From NCBI GenBank assembly GCA_964654285.1, contig CAZZJC010000001.1, positions 186,001 through 250,000 on the forward strand: a stretch of DNA of 64,000 bases. Direction: 5' to 3'. Position numbers and translations under genes: made by a program. Position 1 is the first letter of the stretch, and each line of letters opens with the position of its first letter. The DNA comes from BJHQ01 sp964654285. GTDB lineage: Bacteria > Planctomycetota > UBA11346. Below the pieces are notes generated by a model. That model was not told the DNA's origin and did not search any database. It worked only from the letters and a program-made list of their open reading frames with translations. Shown here piece after piece: positions 25,099 to 34,822 of this stretch.

Positions 25099-25933
25099 CT
25101 ACGCCGGGGCGGGCGCTGAGGTTTCTCCTCGCCCCACGCAGCCAGGCGGTCGGAGTCGCGCCGACCTGGGCCGTGAAGGCGGAATAGAACGTCCGTCGCG
25201 CCTGGAACCCGGCCAGCATGGCGGCTTGCAGCGGATCGGCACCAGCCACGAGATGCCGCTGCGCCTGGGCGACCCGGTAGGATTCCAGCCAGTGACGCGG
25301 GGTGAAACCGGTGTGACGGCGGAAGGCGGCGAAGGCGTACTTCGGATTGAGGCCGGCTGCCCCAGCCGCGTCCTCGACCGTGAGCGGCTCGCGGTGATGC
25401 CTGATGAGGTGCTCGACCATGCGCCGCACCGCGACCGACGGCACCTCGGCCGGCGCAGAGGCGGATTCCCCATGCAGCAGGCGTGCGATCCGGGCCCGCA
25501 GCTCCAGGGCGGCGCAATCGGCGTGGGCCGGATCATTGCTTGCGAAGTCATCGCACCAGTGCAGGAGCAGGCGCTCATCATCGCCGTGCCGGTCTTCGCG
25601 CCCGAGCAGGTAATCGCCGGCCATCAGGCGGTCGAGCGCGGCGGGATCCAGGTTCCAGGTCAGCGCCAGCGGCAGGGGGGCGACGCCGACCAGGAAGACG
25701 ATGTCGGCGCTGGCCTGGTGCGACTGGTGCGGCAGGCCGGCCCAGAACAGCAGCAGGCGGCGCGGCGGCACCAGCACGTCGCGGCCGCCGGTGCGGTAGC
25801 GCAGGCTGCCCCGTACCACGAAGCCCCATTCCAGATCGGCGTGGGCGTGGTGCTCCGCCATCGCGCCCGGCCGCAGGCTGCGGCGGCACCACAGGCCGAA
25901 ACTGGGATGGGGGTCGATCCGGCGGCGGTGCAT
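25091..25933 (-). CDS. AraC-family transcriptional regulator
   Basis: 280 residues from ATG 25933 (the frame is open far upstream inside the divergent gene, which is not used). The N-terminal cupin ligand-binding half has the metal-type pattern AEHHAHADLEWGFVVRG and VPPRRLLLFWAGLPHQ. The C-terminal double helix-turn-helix (about 175-275) shows VEDAAGAAGLNPKYAFAAFRR and AAMLAGFQARRTFYSAF. Divergent, across 96 bases, from an isomerase / PhyH / UroD-like operon that it probably controls in response to a small sugar-like ligand. Confidence 0.9.
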   Translation of the reverse strand: MHRRRIDPHPSFGLWCRRSLRPGAMAEHHAHADLEWGFVVRGSLRYRTGGRDVLVPPRRLLLFWAGLPHQSHQASADIVFLVGVAPLPLALTWNLDPAALDRLMAGDYLLGREDRHGDDERLLLHWCDDFASNDPAHADCAALELRARIARLLHGESASAPAEVPSVAVRRMVEHLIRHHREPLTVEDAAGAAGLNPKYAFAAFRRHTGFTPRHWLESYRVAQAQRHLVAGADPLQAAMLAGFQARRTFYSAFTAQVGATPTAWLRGARRNLSARPGVAS

Positions 25934-26029
25934 GCGACCTGACGATCCGGCACTGGATGATCGCGGCAAGGCGCCTTCCTCCCGTCGCGGGGCGGCGGGA
26001 CGCGCTAGGATGGGCACCAGGAAACCAGC

Positions 26030-26884
26030 ATGACCGCACCCCGCCTGCGCATCGATTTCAACCTCGGCAACCTGCGCGATCTGCCAGCGTGGTCGGCCGC
26101 ACCGCCGGGTCTGGATCCCAAGGGCGGCGAGGCGACCCTGGTCGCCTTGGCCGCCGCCGGCTATGAAGGGGTGCAAATGGGGGATCCCGTGCTCTGCCGG
26201 AAGCATGGCCTGGTTCCGTCGGCAGCGGCCCGGTTCGTCGAGCCGGACCAGATCGACGCGGCCGCCCGGCGCTGGGCGGATGAAGGTCAGGACTACGCCA
26301 CCTGCCATCTCGGCACCGAAATCATGGACGAAGCCCAGGTCGATGCCCTCGTCGAGGCGGTGCTGGTGGCGATCCAGCGCCATCGGGTGCCGATCTATCC
26401 GGAACTGCATCGGGCCACCTGCCTGCAGGATGGCTGGCGCACGGTGCAACTGGTCCGGCGCTTCCCTGAGTTGCGCTTCAACGGGGACGTTTCGCACTGG
26501 TACACCGGTCACGAGATGCCCTACGGGGATTTCGCGGGGAAGCTCGCATTCTACCAGCCGGTCTGGGAGCGGGTGCGCTGCTTCCACGGCCGCATCGGCA
26601 ACACCAGCCATGTCCAAGTGGAGCTGATCCCAGGGCGCAACGCCCTGGCGATCGGCCATTTCCGGGACATCTGGCGACGATGCATGAGCGGGTACCTCGC
26701 CAGCGGCGAACATGCGAAGGCCCTGCCGTTCGCGCCGGAACTGCTGGGCACGTCGAACCGCTATGCGCGTGAGTTCCTGCAACCGGACGGGACCTGGCGC
26801 GAGGAGAGCGATCGTTGGCTGGAGGCGTTGGAACTCGTCCGTTTGGCCCGTGAGCTGTGGGCAGGTCTGAAGGAAACGCCATGA
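26030..26884 (+). CDS. Sugar phosphate isomerase/epimerase-like TIM-barrel protein
   Basis: 284 residues with xylose-isomerase-like barrel features: RIDFNLGNLRDLPAW, AAAGYEGVQMGDP, VPIYPELHRATC (probable metal-ligand Glu), RFNGDVSHWYTGHEMPYG (Asp and His ligands) and CFHGRIGNTSHVQ. Cytoplasmic. First gene of a three-gene set; its stop overlaps the next start by four bases (ATGA). Substrate not predictable; such proteins isomerise or epimerise sugars and polyols, or act as accessory catabolic enzymes. Confidence 0.8.
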   Translation: MTAPRLRIDFNLGNLRDLPAWSAAPPGLDPKGGEATLVALAAAGYEGVQMGDPVLCRKHGLVPSAAARFVEPDQIDAAARRWADEGQDYATCHLGTEIMDEAQVDALVEAVLVAIQRHRVPIYPELHRATCLQDGWRTVQLVRRFPELRFNGDVSHWYTGHEMPYGDFAGKLAFYQPVWERVRCFHGRIGNTSHVQVELIPGRNALAIGHFRDIWRRCMSGYLASGEHAKALPFAPELLGTSNRYAREFLQPDGTWREESDRWLEALELVRLARELWAGLKETP

Positions 26885-27774
26885 AACCCGATGCGCCCAC
26901 CCACGTCCCCTACCAGCCGCTCCTCCATCCCAATCTGGCGCAACCGCCGATCGATCCGATGGACGCCTACCTGTTCGACCTCAATGGCTTCCTGCGCCTC
27001 GATGGGGCGTTGAGCGCGGCCGAGGTCGCGGCCTGCAACGCCGCCATCGACGCCATCCCGGCGCTGGCGCCGGGCGAATGGTACGGCCGGGTCCATCGCG
27101 AGCAGGTCGAGCCGTCGCGGGGCATCGCCCTGCAGCAGATCTACGAGACCGGTCCTGCCTTCGAACGCTGGATCGACCATCCGCGCTGGCTGCCCCTGGT
27201 ACGCGAGTTCATCGGCGGCTGGGAGACCTTCGACGGCTACTACGGCGATGTCTTCATCGACGAGAACTTCGTCAGCCTGCGCGGTCCGGGCGAGGCCATC
27301 GGCCTGCATGCGGGCGGCCACAAGCCGACCAAGCGCACCCAGTACCGCTTCCACAACGGCCGGTTCATGTGCATGGAGGTCAACATCCTGGTGGCGCTCA
27401 ACGACATCGGCCCCGGCGACGGGGCGACCGTGATCATCCCCGCCAGCCACAAGGCGAACCTCAAGCATCCGCAGTTCGACAAGCACGGCATCGAGGACGG
27501 GGCCTCGGCCGACTGCGTGGTCGGCGGGGTGGAGGTCCATCTCAAGGCCGGTGACGCGCTGCTGTTCAGCGACATGCTCTGCCATGGTTCGGCGAAACGG
27601 ATCAACCCCGGCCAGCGCCGCCTGGCGGTCTTCCGCTACAGCCCTGCGTTCACCTATTTCCGGTTCGGCTACCGCCCGTCGCCGGAACTGCTGGCCCGCC
27701 TGAATCCCATCGCACGCAAGATCGTCATGCCGCATCAGGAATGGGAACGCACCCCGAACCGTCTGCCAGCGTGA
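26881..27774 (+). CDS. Phytanoyl-CoA dioxygenase-family protein with altered metal site
   Basis: 297 residues, start coupled to the previous stop by ATGA. Fe(II)/2-oxoglutarate oxygenase fold: FDLNGFLRLDGALSAAEVAACN at the N-terminus, DNDGATVIIPASHKAN-like region (seen as GPGDGATVIIPASHK), distal His235 in DMLCHGSAKR, and the 2OG-contacting Arg after it (QRRLAVFRYSP). The proximal metal motif normally reads HxD; here it is H143-A-G145, so the carboxylate is missing. HxG/HxA is the arrangement of Fe/2OG halogenases, but loss of catalysis is equally possible. Compare the gene at 40104, which keeps HQD. Confidence 0.8.
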   Translation: MKPDAPTHVPYQPLLHPNLAQPPIDPMDAYLFDLNGFLRLDGALSAAEVAACNAAIDAIPALAPGEWYGRVHREQVEPSRGIALQQIYETGPAFERWIDHPRWLPLVREFIGGWETFDGYYGDVFIDENFVSLRGPGEAIGLHAGGHKPTKRTQYRFHNGRFMCMEVNILVALNDIGPGDGATVIIPASHKANLKHPQFDKHGIEDGASADCVVGGVEVHLKAGDALLFSDMLCHGSAKRINPGQRRLAVFRYSPAFTYFRFGYRPSPELLARLNPIARKIVMPHQEWERTPNRLPA

Positions 27775-27795
27775 TGCCACCCGAGCGAGGACGCC

Positions 27796-28845
27796 ATGGA
27801 CCAACGCCACCTGATCCCGCTGCACCTGGCCTGGTGGAACCGCACCAACCGCCGGCCGCTGGTGGCCAACTGGGCGCCCCTGGATCTGCCCTACACCGGC
27901 CTCGATCTGCATGTCCCGCCAGAGGCCATCGCCGAACGCAAGGCCGCGAATGCGGCGGTGGAAGCCACGATCCAGCAGGATCTGCTGGTCACCCAGCGGG
28001 TGGATTTCGGCCCCGCCCTGATCCCCGCCCTGGCCGGCGCCGGCTTCCAGGACGACGGCCGCACCTCATGGAACCATCCGGTCGCCGAGACCTGCGCCCA
28101 GGTGCGGATCCCGGCCTTCGATCCCGGGCATCCGTTGTGGGTGGCGTACTGCGCCCGGCGCGACCGCATGCTCGACGCCTGGGCCTGGGACCGCTACCTG
28201 CCGGCGCACACCAACAACGTGGGTCCGGTCGACATCCTCGCCGGGATCCTCGGGCCTGACCGTCTGGCGGCCGAGGTGATGGACGATCCCCAGGGCGTCG
28301 CCGAGCTCGCATTGCAGGCGGCGGATTTTTTCATCGCGGTGATGGATGCCGAGCTTGCGGCGCTCCAGGCGCGTGGTCCGGCTGACGGTGCGACCGATCT
28401 CTACCAGATCTGGCTGCCGGGGCGCGGCTGCCGCCTGACCGAGGACTTCAGCGTCCTGGTCGGCCCGCGCCAGGTGCGCGACTGCTTCCAGCCCGCCGAC
28501 CGCAGGGTGGCGGCGGCTTTCGATTCCATCCTCTTCCACACCCACAGCGGCGCCTGGCGATCGGTGGTCGACCTCGTCCGCATCGGCGGACGCACCGCGG
28601 TCGAGTTCGGAACCGATCCGGGCCGACCGGGACTCGCCGAACGGATCTCCACCACGGTGAAGCTCCAGGCCGAAGGCCTGCCGGTGCAGTACGGATCGTG
28701 GCGGCATCCCCTGACCGACGCCGAGATCGCCGAGGTCGTGCGCGGCCTCGATCCGCGAGGACTGATGATCCGCCTCTGGGCCGGCAGCGTGGACGAGGCG
28801 AAGCGGCTGCATGACCTGGTCCTGGCGCTGGCGGAGCGATCCTGA
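27796..28845 (+). CDS. Uroporphyrinogen decarboxylase-like protein
   Basis: 349 residues. The UroD/CmuA/MtaA-type barrel is suggested by the overall pattern: YLPAHTNNVGPVDILAGILGPDRLAAEVMDDP, LYQIWLPGRGCRLTEDFSVLVGP, FDSILFHTHSGAWRSV and DPRGLMIRLWAGSVDEAKRL. In heme synthesis UroD sits with hem genes; there are none here. Members in catabolic clusters are often methyltransferases acting with corrinoid proteins. Follows the PhyH gene by 21 bases with GCGAGGA before the ATG, so probably the third gene of the operon. The exact reaction is unknown. Confidence 0.7.
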   Translation: MDQRHLIPLHLAWWNRTNRRPLVANWAPLDLPYTGLDLHVPPEAIAERKAANAAVEATIQQDLLVTQRVDFGPALIPALAGAGFQDDGRTSWNHPVAETCAQVRIPAFDPGHPLWVAYCARRDRMLDAWAWDRYLPAHTNNVGPVDILAGILGPDRLAAEVMDDPQGVAELALQAADFFIAVMDAELAALQARGPADGATDLYQIWLPGRGCRLTEDFSVLVGPRQVRDCFQPADRRVAAAFDSILFHTHSGAWRSVVDLVRIGGRTAVEFGTDPGRPGLAERISTTVKLQAEGLPVQYGSWRHPLTDAEIAEVVRGLDPRGLMIRLWAGSVDEAKRLHDLVLALAERS

Positions 28846-28942
28846 TCGCCGGGGATGCCGGCAACGCGCGGGGCATCGGGACGTAGCGCGGGCAGGTCCG
28901 CCTGCGCTTGTGGTCAGACCGGTGCCGCCAAGCTCCTGCGTC

Positions 28943-30076
28943 ATGCGTCAGACCCTGCCGGTCGCCTTCGCCGCGGTGCTGCTCTCCGGCTGCGCTGATG
29001 CGGTCAAATCCGCCGGCTCGGGTCAGGGCTCCGGCCCGCCGAAGCCGCCGGTCGAGGTGCAGACCGTCGCGGCGCGCGCGGTGCGACTCGGCGTCTGGGC
29101 CACGGGCCAGGTGGAGGCCTACGAGACCATCGCGGTCACCGCGCGGGTCGCGGGCACGGTCGAACGGGTGGCGTTCCGCGAGGGCGACCAGATCACCGCC
29201 GGCACCACCCTGGCGGAGGTCGATGTCGAGCGCTACCGCCTCGCGCGCGAGGCGGCGGTGGCTGCGGTGGCCGAGGCGAAGGCCGCCCAGGCCGAGGCCC
29301 TCAGCGGCCTGAAGCGCCGCGAGGCGGCCAACGCCGCCGGCGAATACGTGCGGGCGGATGAGATGGACGCCTGGCGCGCGAAGACCGCCGGCGCCCAGGC
29401 CACGGTCGACCGCCTGGCCGCAGCGGCGGCGCGGGCGGAACTCGACCTGCGCGATGCCAAGGTCAGCGCGCCCGCCGCCGGCGTGGTGCAGAGCCGCAGC
29501 GTCGCCACCGGCGCCTGGGTCCAGCCCGGTACGACCATCGCCACCCTGGTGCGTCGGGATCCGCTCCTGCTGCGCTTCCGTGTCGCCGCCGCCGACGCGG
29601 CCCGTTTGAGCGTCGGTCTGGCCGCGCGTTTCAGCGTGCCCGGGATCGAACGCGAACGCGAGGCGAAGATCGTCCATCTGGGCGCCAGCGCCGATCCCGC
29701 CACGCGCATGGTCGAAGCGGTGGCCACTGTCGATGCTGCCGATGCCGGCGATCTCGTGCCCGGCAGCTTCGCCCAGGTGTCCCTGACCGTGGCCAGCCGC
29801 TCCGCGCCGGTGGTGCCGCAGATGGCGATCCGGCCGAGCGAGAACGGCTTCCTGGCGTTCATCGTGGAGGACCAGGGCCAGGACGCCGGCAAGGGCGAGG
29901 CCATCGCACGCCGCCGGGTGATCGAGCTCGGTCTGCGCACCGGCGATGGCCTGGTCGAGGTCGGCAAGGGTCTGGCCGTCGGCGACCGGCTCATCGTGCG
30001 TGGCGCGGAACAGCTGCGCGATGGCCAGGCCGTGCGGGTGATCAGCGACGCGAAGCCGGCCACGAGCGGACGATGA
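28943..30076 (+). CDS. RND efflux periplasmic adaptor (membrane fusion lipoprotein)
   Basis: 377 residues. Lipoprotein signal peptide with lipobox LLSGC (Cys at about residue 16), then a Ser/Gly/Pro linker. The barrel-sandwich (lipoyl) domain VTARVAGTVERVAFREGDQITAGTTLAEVD is interrupted by an alpha-helical hairpin rich in Ala/Glu (about 85-165). The second half-motif is VSAPAAGVVQSRSVATGAWVQPGT, followed by beta-barrel and membrane-proximal domains. Links the inner-membrane pump encoded next to an outer-membrane channel; no TolC-like gene is in the window. A 97-base gap separates it from the UroD-like gene. Confidence 0.93.
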   Translation: MRQTLPVAFAAVLLSGCADAVKSAGSGQGSGPPKPPVEVQTVAARAVRLGVWATGQVEAYETIAVTARVAGTVERVAFREGDQITAGTTLAEVDVERYRLAREAAVAAVAEAKAAQAEALSGLKRREAANAAGEYVRADEMDAWRAKTAGAQATVDRLAAAAARAELDLRDAKVSAPAAGVVQSRSVATGAWVQPGTTIATLVRRDPLLLRFRVAAADAARLSVGLAARFSVPGIEREREAKIVHLGASADPATRMVEAVATVDAADAGDLVPGSFAQVSLTVASRSAPVVPQMAIRPSENGFLAFIVEDQGQDAGKGEAIARRRVIELGLRTGDGLVEVGKGLAVGDRLIVRGAEQLRDGQAVRVISDAKPATSGR

Positions 30077-30176
30077 ACCCTCGTCCACCAATGGGGGAGA
30101 GAACGCCACTTTTGCCGATTCCCCGAGCATCGCTCGATGAAATCGGTCAGAGTACGGCTGATCCCATGGGGCAGCG

Positions 30177-33100
30177 ATGCGGCTGACCGAGGCGTGCATC
30201 CGCAAGCCGGTCATGGCGTGGATGCTGATGTTCGCCGTGCTGGCGGTGGGCGGCCTGTCCTGGTGGCGCCTGGGCGTCAGCCAGTATCCGGACATCGACA
30301 AGCCTCAGGTGTCGGTCAGCCTGTCGCTGCTCGGCGCCGCGCCCGAGGTGATGGAACGCGACGTGGTCGAGCCGCTCGAGGAGCGTCTGGCTCAGATCGA
30401 AGGCGTCACCCAGCTGAGCGCCTACTGCCGTCGCGGATCGGCCTACCTGATCCTCACCTTCGACCTGTCGCGCGACATCGACGCCGCCCTCCAGGACGTG
30501 CAGAACAAGATCTCGGGCACGCGCGGCCTGCCGCGCGACCTCGATCCGCCGATCGTCAACAAGTCCAATCCCGAGGATGATCCCATCCTGTGGATCACCA
30601 TCGGCGGCCCGTTCAGCCCGCAGATCCTGGCGGATGTCGCCCGGTACCAGGTCGCCGATCGCCTGGCGACCATTCCCGGCGTGGGCGAGATCAGCGGCGG
30701 TGGCGGCATGTCCCGCAACCTGCGGGTCTGGCTCGATGCGCAGCGGCTGGCGGCGCAGGGGCTGACCGCGGCCGAGGTCCTGGCGGCGATCGGGCGCAAC
30801 CACCTCGAACAGCCGGCGGGCCGCATGCAGGCCGGCGGGCGCGAGGTGGACGTGCGCGTGCTCGGCGAGGCCGGCGGCATCGAGGCCTTCCGCGACCTGG
30901 TCGTGGCGGCCCGGCCCCAGGCCGCCGGTCCGCCGGCGGTGGTGCGCCTGCGCGACGTGGCGCTGGTCGAGGACGGCTTCGCCGACGACCAGCGCATCAT
31001 CCGCCGCGACGGCGAACTCGCCCAGGGCCTGGGCGTGCGCAAGGTGCGCGGGGCCAACGCGGTCGAGGTCGCGGCGGCGGTGCGCGGGCGCCTGGCCGAG
31101 ATCCAGCGCACCCTGCCGGCCGGGATGACCCTGGTCGTGAACGTCGATGCGACGCGCTTCATCAGCGCCAGCGTGCACGAGATGCAGCGCGAACTCCTCA
31201 CCGCCGTCGCCCTGACCGCCCTGGTGTGCTGGCTGTTCCTGGGCTCGTTCACCGCTGCCGCCAACATCCTGCTCGCGATCCCGCTGTCGCTGTTCGGCAC
31301 CCTGGCGGTGCTCCACGCCTGCGGCCTGACCCTCAACACCTTCACCCTGCTCGGCCTCGCCCTGGCGATCGGGCTGGTGGTGGACGACGCGATCATGGTG
31401 CAGGAGAACATCATGCGGCATCGCGCCCTCGGCCTGACGCCGATGGCGGCGGCGCGCAAGGGCACGCGCGAGATCGCCTTCGCGGCGCTGGCGGCCAGCG
31501 TCGCGGTGGTGGCGGTTTTCTCGCCGGTGCTGTTCATGGGCGGCGAGATCGGGCGGTCGTTCCTCCATCTCGGCGTCGCGCTGTGCGTCGCGGTCATGCT
31601 GTCCTATGTCGAAGCCGTCACCCTCGCCCCGGCCCGGCTTGCGCACCTGGGCGGTGCGCTCGAACCCGGGCGCTTCGGCCGCTGGGTCGAGCGCGGACTC
31701 GCCCATCTGGGCGCGCTCTATGGCCGGCTGCTCGGCCCGGTGGTGCGCAACCCCTGGCCGGTGCTGCTGGGGGGCCTGGCGGTGAGCGCGCTCGGGCTGG
31801 GCCTGGCGCTGCGGCTGCCACGCGAATTCCTGCCGCCGCAGGACGCGGGCATGCTCGACATCCGCTTCTCGGCCGCGACCGGCAGCGAGATCGCCGAGAC
31901 CGACGCCCTGGCGCGCCGGGTCGAAACCCTGCTGGCGCGCCGGGCCGATTTCGCACGCATCTTCACCAACGTGGGATCCGGCGGCAACAGCGAGGCGCGC
32001 ATCCGGGTGGTCCTGGCCCCGCGCCCCGAACGCAAGGGCGTCGAGGCCATCCGCGCCGAGGTCCGGCGCGAACTCGGCAGCATTCCCGGCATCTACAGCC
32101 TGAAGGTCGACGACGCCTCGCCGCCTCTGGTGCAGACCTCGAGCGGGACCAAGGCGGTCGATCTCAGCCTGCGCGGATCCGAGTGGAATGCCCTGATCTC
32201 CGCCCATGACGCGCTCATGCCGCGTCTGCGGGCGGACAGCGCGGAGCTGGCGGATGTCGCCAGTGACTACCGCCTGGGCGCCCCGGAACTCCAGGTCATC
32301 CCCGATCGCGACCGCTGCGCCGAACTCGACGTGCCGATCGAGACCGTGGCCAGCACGGTCGGCATCCTGGTCGGTGGGCAGCGCGCCGGCACGTTTTCCC
32401 TGGGCGGCCGCCGCCAGGACGTGCTGGTGCGCGTGCGCGCCGACCAGCGTGCCACCGCCGCCGATCTCGGCCGCTTCCTCGTGCGCACCCGTTCCGGCGT
32501 GCCCGTGCCGCTGTCCAGCCTGGTGCGCTTCGAGGAGCGCCCGGCCCTGACCCAGATCACGCGCAAGGACCGCGACCGCGCGATCAGCATCTCGGCCGGA
32601 CTGCCGCCCGGCGTGCCCCAGGCCACCGCCCAGGCGGCGGTCCTGGCGCATGCCCAGGCCGCACTCAAGGATCTGCCTGGCAGTGTGCGGGCGATTCCGG
32701 GCGAATCCGCCGCCGCCACCGAATCGGCGCTGTGGGGCCTGCTCTTCGCCCTCGCCGGTGGGATCCTCGCCGCCTACATGGTGCTGGGCGCGCAGTTCAA
32801 CTCGTTCGTCCATCCCATCACCATCCTCTGCATCCTGCCCATGGCGGTCGCCGGCGCGGCGATCGCGCTCTGGCTCGGCGGCAGCAGCCTCAACACCCTC
32901 AGCGTCATCGGCGTGCTGCTGCTCATGGGCATCGCCAAGAAGAATTCGATCATCCTGGTCGATGTCGCGCGCCAGATCCAGCTCGATGAGGCGAAGACCA
33001 CGGCCGCGGCCGCCATGCTGCGCGCCGGCCCGCTGCGGCTGCGGCCGATCCTGATGACCAGCGCCGCCACCGCGATGGCGGCGGTGCCGATCGCCTTCGG

Positions 33101-33272
33101 CCACTACCTCGGCCTGGGCGCCGGCAGCGAGGTCCGTGCGCCCATGGGCCTGGCGGTGCTCGGCGGCGTGGTGCTGTCGACCGTGCTCAGCCTGGTCGTG
33201 GTGCCGGCGTTCTACGTGCTCATGGACCGGCTGGTGCGCCGCCTGCGCGGGTCCAGGACGGACGCTATTTGA
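30177..33272 (+). CDS. RND family efflux transporter, inner-membrane subunit
   Basis: 1031 residues, twelve membrane segments and two large periplasmic loops typical of AcrB/HAE1 pumps. Landmarks: the N-terminal RKPVMAWMLMFAVLAVGGLSWWRLGVSQYPDID, the proton-relay pair in GLVVDDAIMVQEN, the GSGGNSEARI region, ILIVDVARQ-type motif (seen as IILVDVARQIQLDEA) and the C-terminal RLRPILMTSAATAMAAVP. Exports hydrophobic or amphiphilic compounds using the proton gradient. 100 bases after its adaptor. The 3' end overlaps the convergent gltX by eight bases. Confidence 0.95.
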   Translation: MRLTEACIRKPVMAWMLMFAVLAVGGLSWWRLGVSQYPDIDKPQVSVSLSLLGAAPEVMERDVVEPLEERLAQIEGVTQLSAYCRRGSAYLILTFDLSRDIDAALQDVQNKISGTRGLPRDLDPPIVNKSNPEDDPILWITIGGPFSPQILADVARYQVADRLATIPGVGEISGGGGMSRNLRVWLDAQRLAAQGLTAAEVLAAIGRNHLEQPAGRMQAGGREVDVRVLGEAGGIEAFRDLVVAARPQAAGPPAVVRLRDVALVEDGFADDQRIIRRDGELAQGLGVRKVRGANAVEVAAAVRGRLAEIQRTLPAGMTLVVNVDATRFISASVHEMQRELLTAVALTALVCWLFLGSFTAAANILLAIPLSLFGTLAVLHACGLTLNTFTLLGLALAIGLVVDDAIMVQENIMRHRALGLTPMAAARKGTREIAFAALAASVAVVAVFSPVLFMGGEIGRSFLHLGVALCVAVMLSYVEAVTLAPARLAHLGGALEPGRFGRWVERGLAHLGALYGRLLGPVVRNPWPVLLGGLAVSALGLGLALRLPREFLPPQDAGMLDIRFSAATGSEIAETDALARRVETLLARRADFARIFTNVGSGGNSEARIRVVLAPRPERKGVEAIRAEVRRELGSIPGIYSLKVDDASPPLVQTSSGTKAVDLSLRGSEWNALISAHDALMPRLRADSAELADVASDYRLGAPELQVIPDRDRCAELDVPIETVASTVGILVGGQRAGTFSLGGRRQDVLVRVRADQRATAADLGRFLVRTRSGVPVPLSSLVRFEERPALTQITRKDRDRAISISAGLPPGVPQATAQAAVLAHAQAALKDLPGSVRAIPGESAAATESALWGLLFALAGGILAAYMVLGAQFNSFVHPITILCILPMAVAGAAIALWLGGSSLNTLSVIGVLLLMGIAKKNSIILVDVARQIQLDEAKTTAAAAMLRAGPLRLRPILMTSAATAMAAVPIAFGHYLGLGAGSEVRAPMGLAVLGGVVLSTVLSLVVVPAFYVLMDRLVRRLRGSRTDAI

Positions 33273-34764
33273 CCAGCACGCCCAGGCGCTGCGCTGCGGC
33301 GGCCAGGCGTTCGATCACCCGCACCTGGCCGATCGCGGCGAGGGTCTCGAACAGCGGCGGGGATTCCTTGCGGCCGGTGGCGGCGACGCGCAGGAGCATG
33401 AACACCGTCTTGCGGCTCCAGAGCCTGGCTTCGGCGAGTTGGGCCGGGGTCGCGTCCGGTTTTTCCACTGCGCGTTCGTCGATCGCCCCGCCGATCAGGG
33501 TTTCCAGGGCCTTCGCGTCCCAGGCGCCGTTCGCCCCGGCGTGGTCCTTGAGGACGCGGCCGAGCTTCTCCAGGAGCAGCTTCGCCTGCGGCCGGTCGAG
33601 GCCCTTGGGCACCAGGTCGTCCAGGTGCGGTTCGACGGTCTCGGCATAGAACGGGGCGGCTTGCAGCAGGTAGTCGCCGCCGAAGACCATGCGCTCGCGC
33701 AGGAGCGGCAGGAGCTCATCGGCCCGCGCGTCGACGGCGCGGTGGATCTCGGCCTTGAGCTGGTCCGGCCCGAGTTCGCGGAACCACAGACCTTGCAGGT
33801 GCTTCAGCTTCGCGAGGTCGAACACCGGCCCGGCGACGTTGATGCGGTCGAGGTCGAACACCGGGGCGAGTTCGGCGGCGGTGAACTTCTCGCGGCCGTC
33901 GGGATGGCTGTGGCCGAGCTGGGCCAGGAAGTTGAGCAGCGCGCCAGGCAGGTAGCCCTGGCGGCGGTACCAGAGCAGGCTGGTCGGATTCTTGCGCTTG
34001 CTGATCTTCGACTTGTCGGCGTTGCGCAGCAGGCCGACGTGCACGTATTCCGGCGCGGTGAAGCCGAGGTGCTGGTTCAGCCAGAGGTGCTTGGGCAGCG
34101 AGTTGAGCCATTCCTCGGCGCGGATGACGTGGGTGATGCCCATGAGGTGGTCATCGACCACGGCGGCCAGATGGTAGGTCGGCCAGCCGTCGGATTTGAG
34201 CAGCACCTGGTCGTCGATCTCGGCCCATTGCTTCACCACGGGCTGGCGGCGCAACCGGTCGGCATAGGTGGACGCGCCTTCGGTCGGAGCCTTCATGCGC
34301 ACGACGTGGGTCTCGCCCGCGTCGGCGCGGCGGGCGGATTCGGCGGCGGACAGGGCGCGGCAGCGGCGGTCGTACATGACCGGCTGCTTCGCCGCGAGCT
34401 GGCGCTCGCGCATGCCGCTCAGGTCGTCGGCGGTGCAGAAGCAGCGGTAGGCATCGCCCTGGGCGAGGAGCTGATCCGCGTATCTGCGATAGATCCCGAG
34501 CGCGACGCGTTCGCTCTGCACGTACGGGCCGCGTTCGCCGCCGACATCCGGGCCTTCGTCGTAGTCGAGGCCGAGCCATCGGAGCGAGGCGTAGATCGCC
34601 TGCGCGCTGGCCTCGCTGCACCGGCCGCGGTCGGTGTCCTCGATGCGGAGGATGAACCTGCCGCCGTGGCGGCGGGCGAAGCACCAGTTGATCAGGCCGA
34701 TGTAGGCGGTGCCGACATGGGGATCGCCGGTGGGGGACGGGGCGATGCGGACGCGGACGGTCAT
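33265..34764 (-). CDS. gltX: Glutamyl-tRNA synthetase
   Basis: 499 residues, class I synthetase charging tRNA-Glu. HIGH-type motif is PSPTGDPHVGTAY; the KMSKS-type motif is KISKRKN. The Glu-specific FILRIEDTDRGRCSEAS follows the HIGH region, and the catalytic-domain sequence YHLAAVVDDHLMGITHVIRAEEWLNS is present. CxC...C-type residues CFC around 115 resemble the zinc site of some GltX. The helical anticodon-binding domain occupies the last ~170 residues. Overlaps the RND gene tail-to-tail by eight bases. Confidence 0.96.
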   Translation of the reverse strand: MTVRVRIAPSPTGDPHVGTAYIGLINWCFARRHGGRFILRIEDTDRGRCSEASAQAIYASLRWLGLDYDEGPDVGGERGPYVQSERVALGIYRRYADQLLAQGDAYRCFCTADDLSGMRERQLAAKQPVMYDRRCRALSAAESARRADAGETHVVRMKAPTEGASTYADRLRRQPVVKQWAEIDDQVLLKSDGWPTYHLAAVVDDHLMGITHVIRAEEWLNSLPKHLWLNQHLGFTAPEYVHVGLLRNADKSKISKRKNPTSLLWYRRQGYLPGALLNFLAQLGHSHPDGREKFTAAELAPVFDLDRINVAGPVFDLAKLKHLQGLWFRELGPDQLKAEIHRAVDARADELLPLLRERMVFGGDYLLQAAPFYAETVEPHLDDLVPKGLDRPQAKLLLEKLGRVLKDHAGANGAWDAKALETLIGGAIDERAVEKPDATPAQLAEARLWSRKTVFMLLRVAATGRKESPPLFETLAAIGQVRVIERLAAAAQRLGVLVK

Positions 34765-34822
34765 AGGGGGGCGGATCGTTGGCGGTGCGCGGCGGGTGCA
34801 ACCTCCGCGCCATCAGCGGCCA

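Noticed and set aside
25934..26782. N-terminal extension of the AraC regulator into the divergent gene
   Set aside because: The frame is open only because of antisense composition. The ATG at 25933 gives a normal AraC length and leaves a promoter gap.
28883..28906. Further member of the GTAGC REP-like family
   Set aside because: GTAGCGCGGGCAGG begins like the family, but the stem is short and imperfect and it is not at a stop codon.
30147..33104. 985-residue minus-strand open frame opposite the RND pump
   Set aside because: Antisense shadow of a GC-rich gene with no domain, start signal or family resemblance. The plus-strand protein is a clear AcrB-type pump.
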